Positions 33,656 to 46,052 of a stretch of 64,000 nucleotides of DNA are shown here, piece by piece. The stretch is from Chrysemys picta bellii (taxonomy: Eukaryota > Chordata > Testudines > Emydidae). Position numbers and translations under genes: made by a program. Every line of letters begins with the position of its first letter. Within the stretch, counting starts at the first letter, position 1. The stretch is from positions 110,890,421 to 110,954,420 of the forward strand of contig NC_088792.1 of the NCBI RefSeq assembly GCF_011386835.1, read 5' to 3'. A model generated the notes under the pieces. The model worked only from the letters and a program-made list of their open reading frames with translations. It had not been told where the DNA came from and searched no databases.

Positions 33656-34960
33656 ATGGAATTTAAGCCCAGAAGGGACCACCATGATCATCTAGTCTGA
33701 TCTCCTGCACATCACAGGCCACAGAACCTCACCTACCTGTTCCTGTAATAGATCCCTAACCTCTGGCTGAGTTACTGAAGCCCCCCAGTCTTGAGTAAAG
33801 GACTTCAAGTGACTCTACTTCAAACCAGCTAGTGACCTGCACTTCACATCACAGAAGAAAGTGACTCCTCCCCCGGGTCTCTGCCAATCTGACCTCAGCA
33901 AAAATACATTCCCAAATTCAAATATGGTGATCAGTTAGACCCTGAACATCTGAGTGAGACCCACCAGTCAGACATCCTGGGAAAGAATTCTCTAATAACA
34001 CAAAGCCATCCCCCTCTAGCATTCTATCTCTGGCCATTGCAGATATTTGCTAATAGCAGTCAAGGTAGGCCATATGCCAATGTAAGCAATCTCATTATGC
34101 CATAAACATATCAAGCTCAGTGTAATGGGGTCTAAAAACCCTATACTGAGCATAGACACGGGGGAGGAGAGTCTCCTATTTACAAACAAGCAGCTTGATC
34201 ACAAACCCAAACAGTTGCCAATCATGGAAGCAGGCACCCGCAACTGCAACCAATACAGGAAAAAGGCTTGATATAATGGGGAGAGTGAAGAGAAGGAAAA
34301 GGAGCCAGAATGGCCTAGGATAGCAAAGGGATGGCAGACCTGCACCAGGCTGCCTCCAAGAAAACAGCGAGGAGACTGCTACTCCAAAAAGTGAAGGGCT
34401 GACAGACTTAATTGGAGATGAGGTCCAGGAACTGACCTGACTGAGAGAAATCTAAGGAAGATCAGTTAGGAGAAGTTGAAGCCCCTTTAGAGACCTCACT
34501 AAGACAATGACACAGTCTTGAAAGAAGTTAGTTTTTTTGCCCCTATTACTTCCCTTGGAAGGCTGTTCCAGAACTTCACTCTACTGATGGTTAGAAACCT
34601 TCATCTAATTTCAAGTCTAAACTCATTGATGGCCAGTTTATATCTATTTTTTAGTGTGCCAGCATTGGCCCTTAACTTAGATAATTCCTTTTCCTCCCTG
34701 GAGTTAACCCTTCTAATGTATTCATAGAGAGCAATCATATCTCCCCACAAGCCAAGTTTGTTAAGGTAGGTTTTCCTCTCATAAGGTAGGTTTTCCATTC
34801 CTCTAATCATCCTAGCAGACCTTCTCTGCACTTGTTCCAGTTTGAATTCATCTTTCTTAAACATGGGAGACCAGAACTGCACACAGTATTCCAGATGAGA
34901 TCTCACCAAAGTCTTGTCTGATGGTAATGACACATCCCTCTGTCTACTGGAAATACCTCA
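33656..34960 (-). mobile_element. CR1-type LINE 3' portion, split by an LTR
   Basis: Minus-strand frame 34,601-34,933 reads [17 protein letters not shown] and VQRRSARMIRGMENLPYERK, the CR1 ORF2 C-terminus. The left part (33,656-34,120) is its 3' UTR, matching 58,571-59,117 phrase by phrase (agaagggacc, gatcatctagtct, aaagaattctct). The two halves are separated by 390 bp (34,121-34,510) that the other copy lacks. Confidence 0.85.
34121..34510. mobile_element. Solo LTR-like insertion inside CR1 (390 bp)
   Basis: Starts tgtaatggggtctaaaaacc, very like the LTR at 51,388 (tgtgatggggcataaaaacc). The CR1 reads ...caagctcag before it and ...cagtcttgaaa after it, so the outline is fixed by the host element. 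Flanking pentamers ctcag (34,116-34,120) and cacag (34,511-34,515) differ at one base, consistent with an aged 5-bp target duplication. Confidence 0.65.
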
Positions 34961-37751
34961 GGTTCAGCACAAGACTGATCTTTGGTGCTAGATAATGGGC
35001 CCCAATTTTGGTGCCCCCCTCCTCAAAAAAGGGTGAGGTAGGCTAGTCGGAATCCTTTCCTTCAGGCTACTGAAACCATAGCATGTATGCATGTGTGAGC
35101 ACAGACCAAAGGATTGAAGGATCTTTGTAATGGTTGATCCTATGACCTAACCCTGTCCCTGCCTCAGTCTGAGCACTGCCCCACAGAAAGTGTCCTTCAG
35201 AGCTGGGGCCAGAATCTGCTCTCAGTTACTCTGGTGTCAGTCAGAAGTAACTGTTGCTTTAAGTATATCCAACATCCATCAAGTTACTCCAGATTTATAT
35301 CAGTGTAAATGAGGACAGAATTTGGCTTATGGTCAGTGTTTAAGCATATTTTTACATGCTCTAGTGCCAGACACAAAACGGTGCTGTAGTCAATTTAGTA
35401 TCTAGAATTCTGATGACCAACTACCTAACTTGGGCCCTCATACTCTCCTATGCACACACACATAGAGGGAGGCCTTCATCTATGGATCCCATCTTAGAAA
35501 GAAGAGGCTCCATGAGGTTCTGGCTTCGGGGAGGGCCAAAAGAGGAAGGGGAGAGGATAAAGTAAAGCAGTTGGAATCTGTCACTCAGTACTGCAGAGTC
35601 TTCAAAAACATGCTGCTCTTCTCTTGAATAGTATTTCAGAGGAAGCTATGGGTTAAAGGAGTCTTGGCAGCATGGTTCCTGCTGGATTACCTCTTATGGG
35701 CTAACATCTCAAAAGATTCCCAGTTATTGTACATTTATATTTTATAATTTATTCATGATAAATAGTGAGTCTTATATTTTGAAGTGTCATACTGATGACC
35801 AGATGCAAAAGTTAACTGTTTCTTTATACATAGATTATTCATGTGCAAATAATCACTGTTTAAACATGCAGTAAATATTATAGTGCATGCCTGTTATGCC
35901 ATTTTTTAAAGCTCTGTGGCAGCAGGGACTAGTGTGAAACAAATGTTTTAGTGCTGTAAATAAAGGTGAAACTGATAAAATCATCCAATGGATTTAGGAT
36001 GCTAAAACTATATATAATGAATGTCATAATGAAAACAGAAGAAAAATAAAGAAATGTAGTAGAACTACTAATTGAAAGGCTAGGAGACATACAGGATTAT
36101 AATGGTGCAATGGCTATAAAAATGTGAGCTTGCTAGTGCTGCCTATTACTTTCTTCACAGCAGTGGACAATATCAAATCAAAATGAAGTGAAGTTACGTA
36201 TTTAACATTGATGAGAGCTGCTTAACAAAACAGACACACCACCCTGAACCTGAAAGAAATGTTCTTCCTTTGGTGCTTGATCTCAAGTATATGAACAAAT
36301 AGGATTTGGTTCAGGTGAATTGTTTGACTAAGGTTAATCAGCTCTTGATATTTACATCAATATATTTCCTCGGCAGATTTATTAATCCGTATGCAGCACC
36401 ACCAACTCCATCTGCTTGCTCAGAGATGTGTATGAGTCATGAGTAATCAAACCCCTGATATGCAACATGCTTAAAGATTGTTTCCTGGACTGATTTACAA
36501 CGAAATCTCAGAAATCATTACCGATAGCATAAAAATGCAGGAACTTACCTGTATAGCTAGTCATCTTCCGTTTAAGAATGCATCAAAATTATGTCTGGAT
36601 TTAGTTGCTTTATGCAGGTCATGGAGTTTCAACAATGCTATTTTCTCTAACAAGAGTTAACATGCAGCACCACTTTATTCTAATAGCTATGAGACAGCTG
36701 AGAGTCATACCACTGATGCCTATGTATCCTATATTAAATGCTGTTTAAATCAATGGTGTGAGAAATCTCATGATTTTACCTTGATTGAAATTTCATCTGT
36801 GAAGTCTTCATAGGCTACTTTTGTAAAAACCTGAAACTTTTTAAAGTATTTTAGATAATGGATAAGAAAGGAAAATGTTACGATACAGAGAAATGATCCT
36901 CAAAATCTGCCTAAGGATTCCAGCATAAATGCATTAGCAATGAAGATACAAAATTGTAGTAGGGCTAACAAATGCAGATTATTTTAGTTCTGCTGGATAA
37001 TCACTAGAAAAATCTCAGGCAGTCTCTGTCAATCTAGGAAAAACAAATATCTATTCATGTAGTACGTGGTCAAGGAAGTGATATGAAAATCAGGGAACTA
37101 TGACAGATGTACTGATGAATGAACATAGCCTTATAGTCTCAGCATGGTAGCAAATAATATTGCCTCATATGCATCTTGTAAGCATTATCAGAGTGCAGTG
37201 GAATCCCTTCTGCTTATTTAACCTAGGCACCGTATGAATTATTCACATCTCATCACAAACCCGCTCAAACTGAGTCTTGGATCCAAGGTTCAATGTATTC
37301 ATAAGCCTTCCACAATGCTTGAGAAAGTTTAGTGAATACGGATTGAGGCTGATGGCACAGTTGGAAGTGTGACAACTTATCTTCCAGCTTTCCTTGGGAA
37401 AAGCTGTCCCTGCCCCAAACTCTCTTCCCAAAGGTGGAGGAAATCCCAGCACTTGCTGAGGAAAAGAAAATGAGATAGGAAGGGGAACAGCTCTCAGTGT
37501 TTCTCTCTCAGGAGGTTTTAGGTAATTGAATCTGAACCTTCAGGCAAACCTACAATACTTAGTTTCCAAGGCCAGCAAACTAAATTGCAAAATGTTGTTC
37601 ATGAGCCCCTTTGTTAATTGAACTTCACAGGGTTCACACAGCCCTATTTCTCATTTCCTCATACCTCTACTGACTACAGTGAAAATGACAACAATACCTA
37701 TTTCTTATATAGGGTTTTTCATCAGCAGATCTCAAAGTGTTTCACAATCTT
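34961..37751. other. No gene seen
   Basis: Unique-looking AT-rich sequence. About 35,200-35,335 has common amniote-repeat phrases (agaatctgctctcagttact, ccagatttatatcagtgtaa). No coding signature. Confidence 0.45.
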
Positions 37752-37752
37752 T

Positions 37753-38440
37753 AATCATAGAATCATAGAAATGTAGAACTGGAAAGGACTTCCAGATGTC
37801 ATCAAGTCCAGACCGCTGCGCTGAGGCAGGATCAAGTATACCAAGACCATCCCTGACAGATGTTTATCTAACCTGTTATTAAAAACCTCCAATGATGGGG
37901 ATTCCATCACTTCCCTTGGAAGTCTCTACAAAAATTTAACTACCTAATAGTTAGAAATTTTTTCCTATAATCTAACCTATGTCTCCCTCGCTACAGATTA
38001 AGCCCATTACTTCTTGTCCTTCCTTCAGTGACATAGAGAACAATAGATCTTCATCTTCTTTATAACAGCCATTAACATATTTGAAGATTGTCTTCAGGTC
38101 CCTCCTTTGTCTTCTTTTCTCAAGACTAAACATGCCCAGTTTTGTTAAACTTCCCTCATAGGTCAGGTTTTCTAAACCTTTACCATTTTTGTTGCTTTCT
38201 TCTGGACTGTGTGCAATTTACTGACAGCTTTCCTAAAGTGTGGGCCCCAGAATTGGACACAGTACTCCAGCTGTGGCCCCCCCAGTGCCAAGTAGACAGG
38301 AACAATTACCTACTGTGTCTTACATACAACACCCCTGTTAATACGCCCAAGAATGATATTAGCCTTTTTTGTCATTGTGTCACATTATTGACTCATTCAA
38401 TTTGTGTTCCATTAAACCCCCAAGATCTGTGGGCTTTTGT
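37753..38440 (-). mobile_element. CR1 LINE 3' part (antisense)
   Basis: Starts with two tail repeats (aatcatagaatcatagaaatg), then ggaaaggacttccagatgtc and, further right, the reverse complement of the ORF2 C-terminus (tttctaaacctttaccattt, ccccagaattggacacagta). Frame broken. It is followed, on the minus strand upstream, by an ORF1 scrap rather than by ORF2. Confidence 0.85.
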
Positions 38441-39440
38441 TGTTTGCCCCCCTTTGAACTTAGTTTAAACCCTTCCTAACTAAGTTGGTGAACAAAGATG
38501 CTCTTCCAACTGTGAGAAAAAATGGGGTCTACCTTACCAAGAAGAGCATCCCATGGTTGAAGAAGCCAAAACTCTCCTATTGACAACATCTGTGCAGCCA
38601 TGCTTTCATCTCTAAGATACAAAGATCTCTGCCTGTGCCCTTACCTTCAACAGGGAGGCTGGGTGAGAACACAACTTGTATCCCCAACTCCTTCACCCTT
38701 CCTCCCAGAGCCCTCACTCCTTATCTGCTTAGGGTCTTACCTGGCAGTATCATTAATGCCCATTATGAGCCTTGGCAACCTTTCTGCAACATCTCAGGCG
38801 TGGGCTCTGGGTAGGCATCACACCTCCAGAGCATCATGTTAGGTTGGCAGATGAATGCCTCCATTCCCCTCAAAAGGGAGTCCTTGACCACCAGTACCCT
38901 ACTCCTCTTCCTCTTTGGTGTGATGGCCATGAACCTCCTAGCCTTCGGGGGGGATTGCTATTGGGGTCTGCTCCTCTCCTCCTGTTGCCAGTACAGAATA
39001 CTGGTTCTTGACTGCAATGGACTTGGGTGTTGTGTAGGGCATTGTCTACTGTCCAAGGAGGCCAGCAGCCAATCTCCTACCTGTAGAGCAGCTGGTCCTC
39101 CTTTCTCTTCTGACGTCAACATAGTCATCAGTAGTCAGCTATCATCCTATGTCCCAGATGTTTCCATATGGGTCCTGTTGATGAAGTGCTTGTGCTCCCA
39201 GATCCTACACAGATGAGCCACCTCCTCCTGCAGCTCTTACTTGCTTCTGGAAGGACTCCACCTACAGACATCTTACACCAGATCATTCCCCCATGCCTGG
39301 CTTTCATCAGCAGGGATATGCAGGTGACATTCCCAGAAAGTGAAGACCCAGGCCTGGGTAGAAGCCTCCAGGGTCCAGGTGCCTGTCTCTCAGGGACCCC
39401 CCTCAGATGCAGGCAGAAGAAGAGCTAGCAGTTGGCGACA
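38441..39440 (-). pseudogene. CR1-type ORF1 remnant with esterase-like segment
   Basis: On the minus strand, around 38,790-38,910, the sequence reads RVLVVKDSLLRGMEAFICQP, a close variant of the VLVVGDSLLRGTEAxIC block that starts the esterase-like domain of CR1/L3 ORF1 proteins; the usual Gly before DS is Lys here. Upstream (38,915-39,300) is a charged, helical segment that contains stops. This domain is thought to bind or hydrolyse lipids in CR1 ORF1. It lies next to the 3' part of CR1 with the endonuclease and RT missing, so the copy is internally deleted or two copies are joined. Confidence 0.6.
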
Positions 39441-40193
39441 TTCTTTTTTCCCCCCATCGTGGTCTCTCCCTTGTAGAGTACCTGAAAGTTAAGGAAAGAA
39501 AATCAGTATCAAATGGAGTAGTCATATAAACTGTGACAGATATAACAATGTCCTGCAATATCCTTGTGAGACCCTTACTGAATTCAATTTAAGTATCTGT
39601 GGGATCCATCGTATTAAATGAATGGTTTATGTATTATTGTGGGCTGGGATTGAAGGTAACCTCTCTGGGAGGGGATGACACATATGGGAGACCTTGGGGT
39701 TTAAAAGACTATATTGAACAATGTGCCAGACAAAAATGGACTTTTGGAACAAAATATGTTAAGTGATTTTATTGGGGAATATTTAGGGGAAGGTGACTGC
39801 ATTTCCCACCTTCAATTATGCCAAAACCCAGCCTTTTGATGGGACGTAAGCTATTGTCTACTTATCACCTGATCAAAGGTCCAAGCTGTATAAAGGAAAG
39901 ACTGAATTATTCTGGTCCTGAATCTGAGACAGTTATGAACTGTAAGCACAGAGAAAACCCAGTTTTGTGTTATGAAGGAATGATGCCTACCAGAATCCAA
40001 GGCTGTAGTTGGGGTGACATCTGGTAAGATTTTTAGTATGCATATAGGTTCTTTTATTTTGTTAATGTTTTATCTGTAATGTTTCATCTTATGAATAAAT
40101 GTGTTTGCTAATAAAGACTTGTGTGTTCACTTATAACTTCAGTTATAACTCCAATACACTGTACATAACATCTGGCGAGAAAGCAAAGTACAG

Positions 40194-42309
40194 AAAGCAA
40201 AGCAAAATAACATGAGGGGGAAAGGAGTCCAGGAGAGCTCGCTGTATTTTAAAGAATCCTTATTGAGGTTGCAGGAAAAAATCATCCCAATGTGTAGAAA
40301 GAACAGTAAATATGGCAGGCGACCAGCTTGGCTTAACAGTGAAATCCTTGCTGACCTTAAACGCAAAAAAGAAGCTTACAAGAAGTGGAAGATTGGACAA
40401 ATGACCAGGGAGGAATATAAAAATATTGCTCAGGCATGCAGGAGTGAAATCAGGAAGGCCAAATCACACTTGGAGTTGCAGCTAGCAAGAGATGTTAAGA
40501 GTAACAAGAAGGGTTTCTTCAGGTATGTTAGCAACAAGAAGAAAGTCAAGGAAAGTGTGGGCCCCTTACTGAATGAGGGAGGCAACCTAGTAATAGAGGA
40601 TGTGGAAAAAGCTAATGTACTCAATGATTTTTTTTGCCTCTGTCTTCACAAACAAGGTCAGCTCCCAGACTGCTGCACTGGGCAGCACAGTATGGGGAGA
40701 AGGTGACCAGCCCTCTGTGGAGAAAGAAGTGGTTTGGGACTATTTAGAAAAACTGGATGAGCACAAGCCCATGGGGCCAGATGCGCTGCATCTGAGGGTG
40801 CTAAAGGAGTTGGCGGATGTGATTGCAGAGCCATTGGCCATTATTTTTGAAAACTCATGGCGATTGGGAGAGGTCCCAGATGACTGGAAAAAGGCTAATG
40901 TAGTGCCCATCTTTAAAAAAGGGAAGAAGGAGCATCCGGGGAACTACAGGCCAGTCAGCCTCACCTCAGACCCTGGAAAAAGCATGGAGCAGGTCCTCAA
41001 GGAATCAATTATGAAGCACTTAGAGGAGAGGAAAGTGATCAGGAACAGTCAACATGGATTCACCCAGGGCAAGTCATGCCTGACTAACCTAATTGCCTTC
41101 TATGAGGAGATAATTGACTCTGTGGTTGAGGGGAAAGCAGTGGATGTGTTATTCCTTGACTTTAGCAAAGCTTTTGATACAGTCTCCCACAGTATTCTTG
41201 CCAGCAAGTTAAAGAAGTATGGGCTGGATGAATGGACTATAAGGTGGATAGAAAGCAGGCTAGATTGTCGGGCTCAACGGGTAGTGATCAACGGCTCCAT
41301 GTCTAGTTGGCAGCTGGTTTCAAGTGGAGTGCCCAAGGGGTCGGTTCAGGGGCTGGTTTTGTTCAATATCTTCATTAATGATCTGGAGGATGGCGTGGAC
41401 TGCACTCTCAACAAGTTTGCAGATGACACTAAACTGGGAGGAATGGTAGATACGCTGGAGGGTAGGGATAGGATACAGAGGGACCTAGACAAATTAGAGC
41501 ATTGGGCCAAAAGAAATCGGATGAGGTTCAACAAGGACAAGTGCAGAGTCCTGCACTTAGGACGGAAGAATCCCATTCACTGTTACAGACTAGGGACCAA
41601 ATGACTAGCAAGCAGTTCTGCAGAAAAGGACCTAGGGGTTACAGTGGACGAGAAGCTGGATATGAGTCAACAGTGTGCCCTTGTTGCCAAGAAGGCTAAC
41701 AGCATTTTGGGCTGTATAAGTAGGGGCATTGTCAGCAGATCAAGGGACGTGATCATTCCCCTCTATTCGACATTGGTGAGGCATCATCTGGAGTACTGTG
41801 TCCAGTTTTGGGCCCCACACTACAAGAAGGATGTGGAAAAATTGGAAAGAGTCCTGCGGAGGGCAACAAAAATGATTAGGGGGCTGGAGCACATGACTTA
41901 TGAGGAGAGGCTGAGGGAACTGGGATTATTTAGTCTGCAGAAGAGAAGAATGAGGAGGGATTTGATAGCTGCTTTCAACTACCTGAAAGGGGGTTCCAAA
42001 GAGGATGGATCTAGACTGTTCTCAGTGGTACCTGATGACAGAACAAGAAATAATGGTCTCAAGTTGCAGTTGGGGAGGTTTAGGTTGGATATTAGGAAAA
42101 ACGTTTTCACTAGGAGGGTGGTGAAGCACTGGAATGGGTTACATAGGGAGGTGGTGGAATTTCCTTCCTTAGAGGTTTTTAAGGTCAGGCTTGACAAAGC
42201 TCTGGCTGGGATGATTTAGTTGGGGATTGGTCCTGCTTTGAGCAGGGGGTTGGACTAGATGACCTCCTGAGGTCCCTTCCAACCCTGATATTCTGTGATT
42301 CTATGATTC
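40194..42309 (+). mobile_element. CR1 LINE, 5' truncated, best preserved in the window
   Basis: Runs from just before the RT linker of ORF2 to the 3' tail (ctgtgattctatgattc). The flanking pentamer tacag occurs at 40,189-40,193 and 42,310-42,314, a plausible short target duplication. The 3' UTR from 42,220 (ggggattggtcctgctttga, gcagggggttggactagatg) is the canonical CR1 end. It is inserted within repeat family X. Confidence 0.9.
40212..42219 (+). pseudogene. CR1 ORF2, reverse transcriptase part
   Basis: Open apart from two lesions: a frameshift at the T8 run near 40,627-40,635 and a TGA at 41,602-41,604, probably a CGA decay. Order of motifs: RRPAWLNSEILADLKRKKEA (linker after the endonuclease), VPDDWKKANVVPIFKKG, NYRPVSLTSDPGK, QHGFTQGKSCLTNL, VLFLDFSKAFDTVSH (catalytic Asp), SSGVPKGSVQG, and the catalytic FADD at 41,416-41,427, intact. 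The C-terminal [14 protein letters not shown] block ends at 42,219. The endonuclease is missing by 5' truncation, so it could not transpose alone. Confidence 0.9.
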
Positions 42310-42420
42310 TACAGGTGCTGGCCTGGTAAGGTAGTCCGGCTTGCTGGGAATATCACAGAGTGTGCAGGGAACTGTGCAGCCTGGAGGGGGGGGAGGGGAA
42401 TCTGTTTAGGAGAAGAGAAA

Positions 42421-42597
42421 CATAGAATCATAGAATATCAGGATTGGAAGGGACCTCAGGAGATCATCTAGTCCAACCCCCTGCTCAAAGCAGGACCAAT
42501 CCCCAGACAGATTTTTGCCCCAGATCCCTAAATGGCCCCCTCAAGGATTGAACTCACAACCCTGGGTTTAACAGGCCAATGCTCAAACCACTGAGGT
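42421..42597 (-). mobile_element. tRNA-derived SINE with CR1 tail (tortoise Pol III/SINE type)
   Basis: On the minus strand it begins CTCAGTGGTTTGAGC (A-box region), continues to TTGTGAGTTCAATCC (B box) and then GGATTGGTCCTGCTTTGAGC with the CR1 3' end through ATTCTATGATTCTATG. The last 85-90 bp are almost the same as the end of the CR1 just upstream (42,225-42,309). The first few bases of the tRNA part are missing or diverged. It interrupts repeat family X. Confidence 0.85.
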
Positions 42598-43698
42598 CTT
42601 GGTCCAAGAGAGATGGTGGCTGAGGGGCCAGGAGCCTAGAGGGGGTGCTCTTATAACGGGAGAATGCAGGTGCAGTTGTCCTGAATTTTGGATGAAAAAC
42701 AATTTATTCTTTTTTCTATTCACAAATTATCTGTAAACCAGCTCATGATTTCCACAATGCATTTGTTGTTCCAATCAATTCATGTTTTGTTCTAGTGTAT
42801 GTTAGCTGATGTATTGCTTAAAAGTTTCACTGTGAATAATTATTGTACATAATTTGATATTCAAGCAATTTGATTCATCACCTATATTAAAGATATTGCT
42901 TCTGTTGACTGAATGACTAAATTTAATAACAGATGAAGGTTTGAATAAGCTCACCAGAACTCTCAGACAGAGGGTCAAGAGTACAGAAAGGTATCAGGAG
43001 AAAAGCAGGTTAGGAAACTTTAAGCGATGTCCTTTCCTTATTTTCCACTCAAGCATTATATTCTGGCTATGCAGTCATTCTCAGCTTTTAAAAATAGCTG
43101 AGTTCCTTCCTGTCTGAGGGAGAGAGAAAGACATAAACCAAGATTTATTGGCTATTTACAGCAAACTTTACATTCAAACTTTCATCATATTCACACAAAG
43201 AAATTTGAGTTTGTGTGTAAATGCAAAATCTTATTTGAAAGGGTGGGGTCTCATATCCTTTTCCGTCTTATCTGATCATTTCAGTGCAGGATTCCATAGA
43301 CAATTCCAGCACAAGTACATGTTGCACATAAAGACATACTTATATACAGCTACACAGATCTGCATGAATAAAGACAAGCATGCAGACAATACCTCGGTTC
43401 CATGAAGTGGCCCTAAATATAGTAAGCTGAACTAAGAAATGCATAAAGGCTCCTAATTCCAAGTTTAGTGGGAAGGTGGCACAAGGCCACACAGAGGGGA
43501 GAGAAGGGCTCAGAGAGATAAGTATGTGGAGAAAGTAGTGGTGGGGCTATGCATGGGGGAAGTTACAGGCCTTTGCAGTTAAAGCCTGTAACATTTGAGA
43601 AAAAGAAAATCCCTTCTTAAACTTATTATATTAAATGGATAATAAACAAACAGAGAAAGAAATAGAAAGGGGCTCTAAAACAGATTCTCCTATTCCCT

Positions 43699-43723
43699 TA
43701 ATAATAATAATAATAATAATAAA
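43699..43723 (+). repeat. (TAA)n microsatellite
   Basis: About eight uninterrupted TAA units followed by an A run. Confidence 0.9.
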
Positions 43724-44050
43724 AAAGAGCATTATGGGCATAAAGACTTTTTTTTTTCAGTCAGCCAACAATGATGGTTGTGGAAGAATGTCTCCACTTC
43801 ACAAAATGACATAGGACTATATTAGGTATTTCTTCTTATGCTTCAAGATTTAATTAATGCTCTGAGCACCTGAAGACACATATCTGAGGTGTAGGATGAT
43901 CACACCTGAGAAGTGCTCTCTATTGTTCAATTTATTTTCATTGAGTAAATCATATAGACTTCCTTGTCTTCATCTCTCCATTTTGGATGTCATCATCAGC
44001 AACATGGATACCCAGATAATAAAGAGACTCAGATATTTGGTGACTGGGGC

Positions 44051-44083
44051 ACTTTTAAGTGCAAAGGAGTTGCACTTAAAAGT
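44051..44083. repeat. Perfect 14-bp hairpin
   Basis: acttttaagtgcaa (44,051-44,064) and its reverse complement (44,070-44,083) around the 5-nt loop aggag. Confidence 0.85.
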
Positions 44084-44947
44084 TTCTTCCATTTTAAAAG
44101 ATTTTGAATAAGAGGCCCTATACTTGAAATGTGGGAAGGTCGTATCATTGAATAACATCTCTAAATCATTGGCAATTTCTCTAAGAATTCAACTACTCTG
44201 GTTAACAATTTTCTGTTTTCTCTTTTCCATTCTGATTTTCTATCCACTCCTATCTTCAATCACTAAAATTGCCTTCAAAGTTTCCAGCCACCCTTTTGCA
44301 TGCTTATATTCTGCATACCTTCTAGCTGTTGAAGTTCCTGGTTGTTCTACCTGTTTATTGATCCAGTTCTCTTATCTTTTGGTTTCCTTATCTATTGCTT
44401 TATAATGCTGTTTCAGTCAATCATTGGCCTTTACAATGTTATCTTTTTGTTTCAGGGTTCTGAATAGCTTTTCATTTTTTATTCATTTTCAAGGTCTCTT
44501 TTGCAAGCTTATTTTACCTTCTTTTTGCAGTTTCCTATACTGCATTCCTAATGTGGTTCCATTCTTCATCTATATCTGTTCTTTATTCAATGCTTCAAAT
44601 AAAGGGCACTTAAAGTTGAAAATCCGGTCTGATTTCTTCTTGCTTCAATTTTGTTATGTCTAAAAATGAAAGGGGCTTGTTTTGATCCCCTTCCAATTTT
44701 TCCAGAATGGGTCCAGACTGATCTCTACACCCATGTCTGTGCACAGTAGAGCTGGGCAAAATTTTTCAGACAAATATTTTATTTGCCAAAAAAGACAGTT
44801 TCAACCAACCTAAAACTATTTTGAAATTCAATATGAATTGGTTGAATAGTTTTGGCCCCAAATTTTTTTGACCTAGATTCACAAGGGGATTTAGATGCCA
44901 TTCACAAAACCATCATGAAAAAAAGTGGTGCCCCACAACCTTTAATA

Positions 44948-45005
44948 CCCAATAGCCCAGTGGTTAGGGCACTTGTGACCCAGAGACCCCTGGGTGTCAA
45001 TGGGC
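44948..45005 (+). mobile_element. tRNA-like SINE module (copy a)
   Basis: tagcccagtggttagggcac resembles a Pol III A box with the GTGGTTAGGGC context, followed at tRNA-like spacing by a weak B-box-like ctgggtgtcaatgg. Shares wording with modules at 47,368 and 48,945. Confidence 0.45.
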
Positions 45006-45261
45006 AGAGTGGGCAGGGGGTGTATAAGATTTTACAGGGATCCCTGTTGTGAAATAGATGAATAGTAATTCACCAAATGGTAGCATATGAGATTTCTACT
45101 GAGAGCCGGTCATGATAATCATAGCAAAATGTATATACAGATAATATTTAAGCACTTATGTATCTATACTGAAAATTATGTTCTTAAGGCCTTGATGTTA
45201 AGGCTGTTACCCAGGGTTCTTTCAACCCAAAGCTCTTGGTAACTTTTACTCTGTGTGAGGT

Positions 45262-46000
45262 GGTGTCAGGAAATAAATCAGGGGAGACATGGCCATCCGA
45301 CCGATAGATGGCTGGCACAAATAGGACAACACAAGAGTGCTTTCACTTAAAGCTAAACTTTACTTAGTCTCAAGCACTTACACACATCCACAACAAGTTA
45401 GTAAAACACCCCCAACCCTTGATAATTATCAAAGCTGAGTGTGGCTCTCGAGTGACACAGCGGCAGGCTTCCGGTGGCCAAATCTTCCATCTGCCGGTGG
45501 GGACCCGCAAGATGTAACCAGAGGGAGAGTCCAAAAAGAGTCCAAAAGAGTCCCCAGACGAGTCTAACTACCTCAAACTTTCCCCCCATATTTATACATT
45601 AGTAATCGAATGACATGTCCCTTAAAGAAAACTTGTTAAGTAAGCAGTTTCAATGGTCAAGCAAGAGGTTCCTTCTGATTATTTATTAACCAGGTGTGGG
45701 TTTTTCCAGAGTTTGCAGCCTTGAGACCCCAATAGACATTCCTGGGACACATCCTGCTCTTTTAAAATGCATGTATCAGCAACTTCGACACAATTCTTAT
45801 CAGGAAGGATGCAGGGTCAAGATTCTGTGGCACCCCAAACCCCCCCTCCCCTCCTGCCTTGGTCAAGCTGAGACTGCTGAATAGGCTGCTTTTAACATTA
45901 AGTCGTAGTGGTTTCAGGCACTTTACTGGTTTGCCAAAATCTCCCCGTACAAGACAGGTCACCAGAAGGTGACATACCTCTGAAATGTTCCTTTCAGGCA
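45262..46000 (-). mobile_element. ERV-type solo LTR (about 739 bp)
   Basis: The plus-strand left end (ggtgtcaggaaataaatcag) is the reverse of an LTR 3' end, and the right end is ...ctttcaggca. A polyadenylation-type region lies on the minus strand. The hexamer tgaggt occurs directly outside both ends (45,256-45,261 and 46,001-46,006), which would suit a 6-bp target duplication. The left terminus has two extra bases before TGTC, so the boundary is not certain. The LTR is non-coding and no internal region is present. Confidence 0.55.
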
Positions 46001-46052
46001 TGAGGTAACAGACACCTAACTCCCTATCTGGCCATTTGTGTACTGTGTATTG

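Larger units (their letters stand above)
39532..42660 (+). mobile_element. LTR-like repeat family X, copy 1 (interrupted)
   Basis: Non-insert parts are 39,532-40,193, 42,310-42,420 and 42,598-42,660. Starts tgtgacagatataacaatg and parallels the copy at 54,559-57,137 (aatgtgccagacaa, tgtattattgtggg, gagaaagcaaag, cagggaactg, ggccaggagcctaga). A TATAAAG (39,889) and AATAAA (40,094) in that order suggest an LTR. It has been split by a CR1 and then a SINE. No internal coding region. Confidence 0.55.
42661..44746. other. No gene supported
   Basis: AT-rich. Contains a short hairpin at 43,561-43,591 (gttacaggc ... gcctgtaac), a (TAA)n run and a 14-bp hairpin listed separately. Minus-strand frames over 43,970-44,660 contain scattered hydrophilic segments but no domain that I can name. 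Confidence 0.45.

Noticed and set aside
43970..44663. Possible conserved antisense coding region
   Set aside because: Hydrophilic stretches are present in broken minus-strand frames, but I could not tie them to any family.
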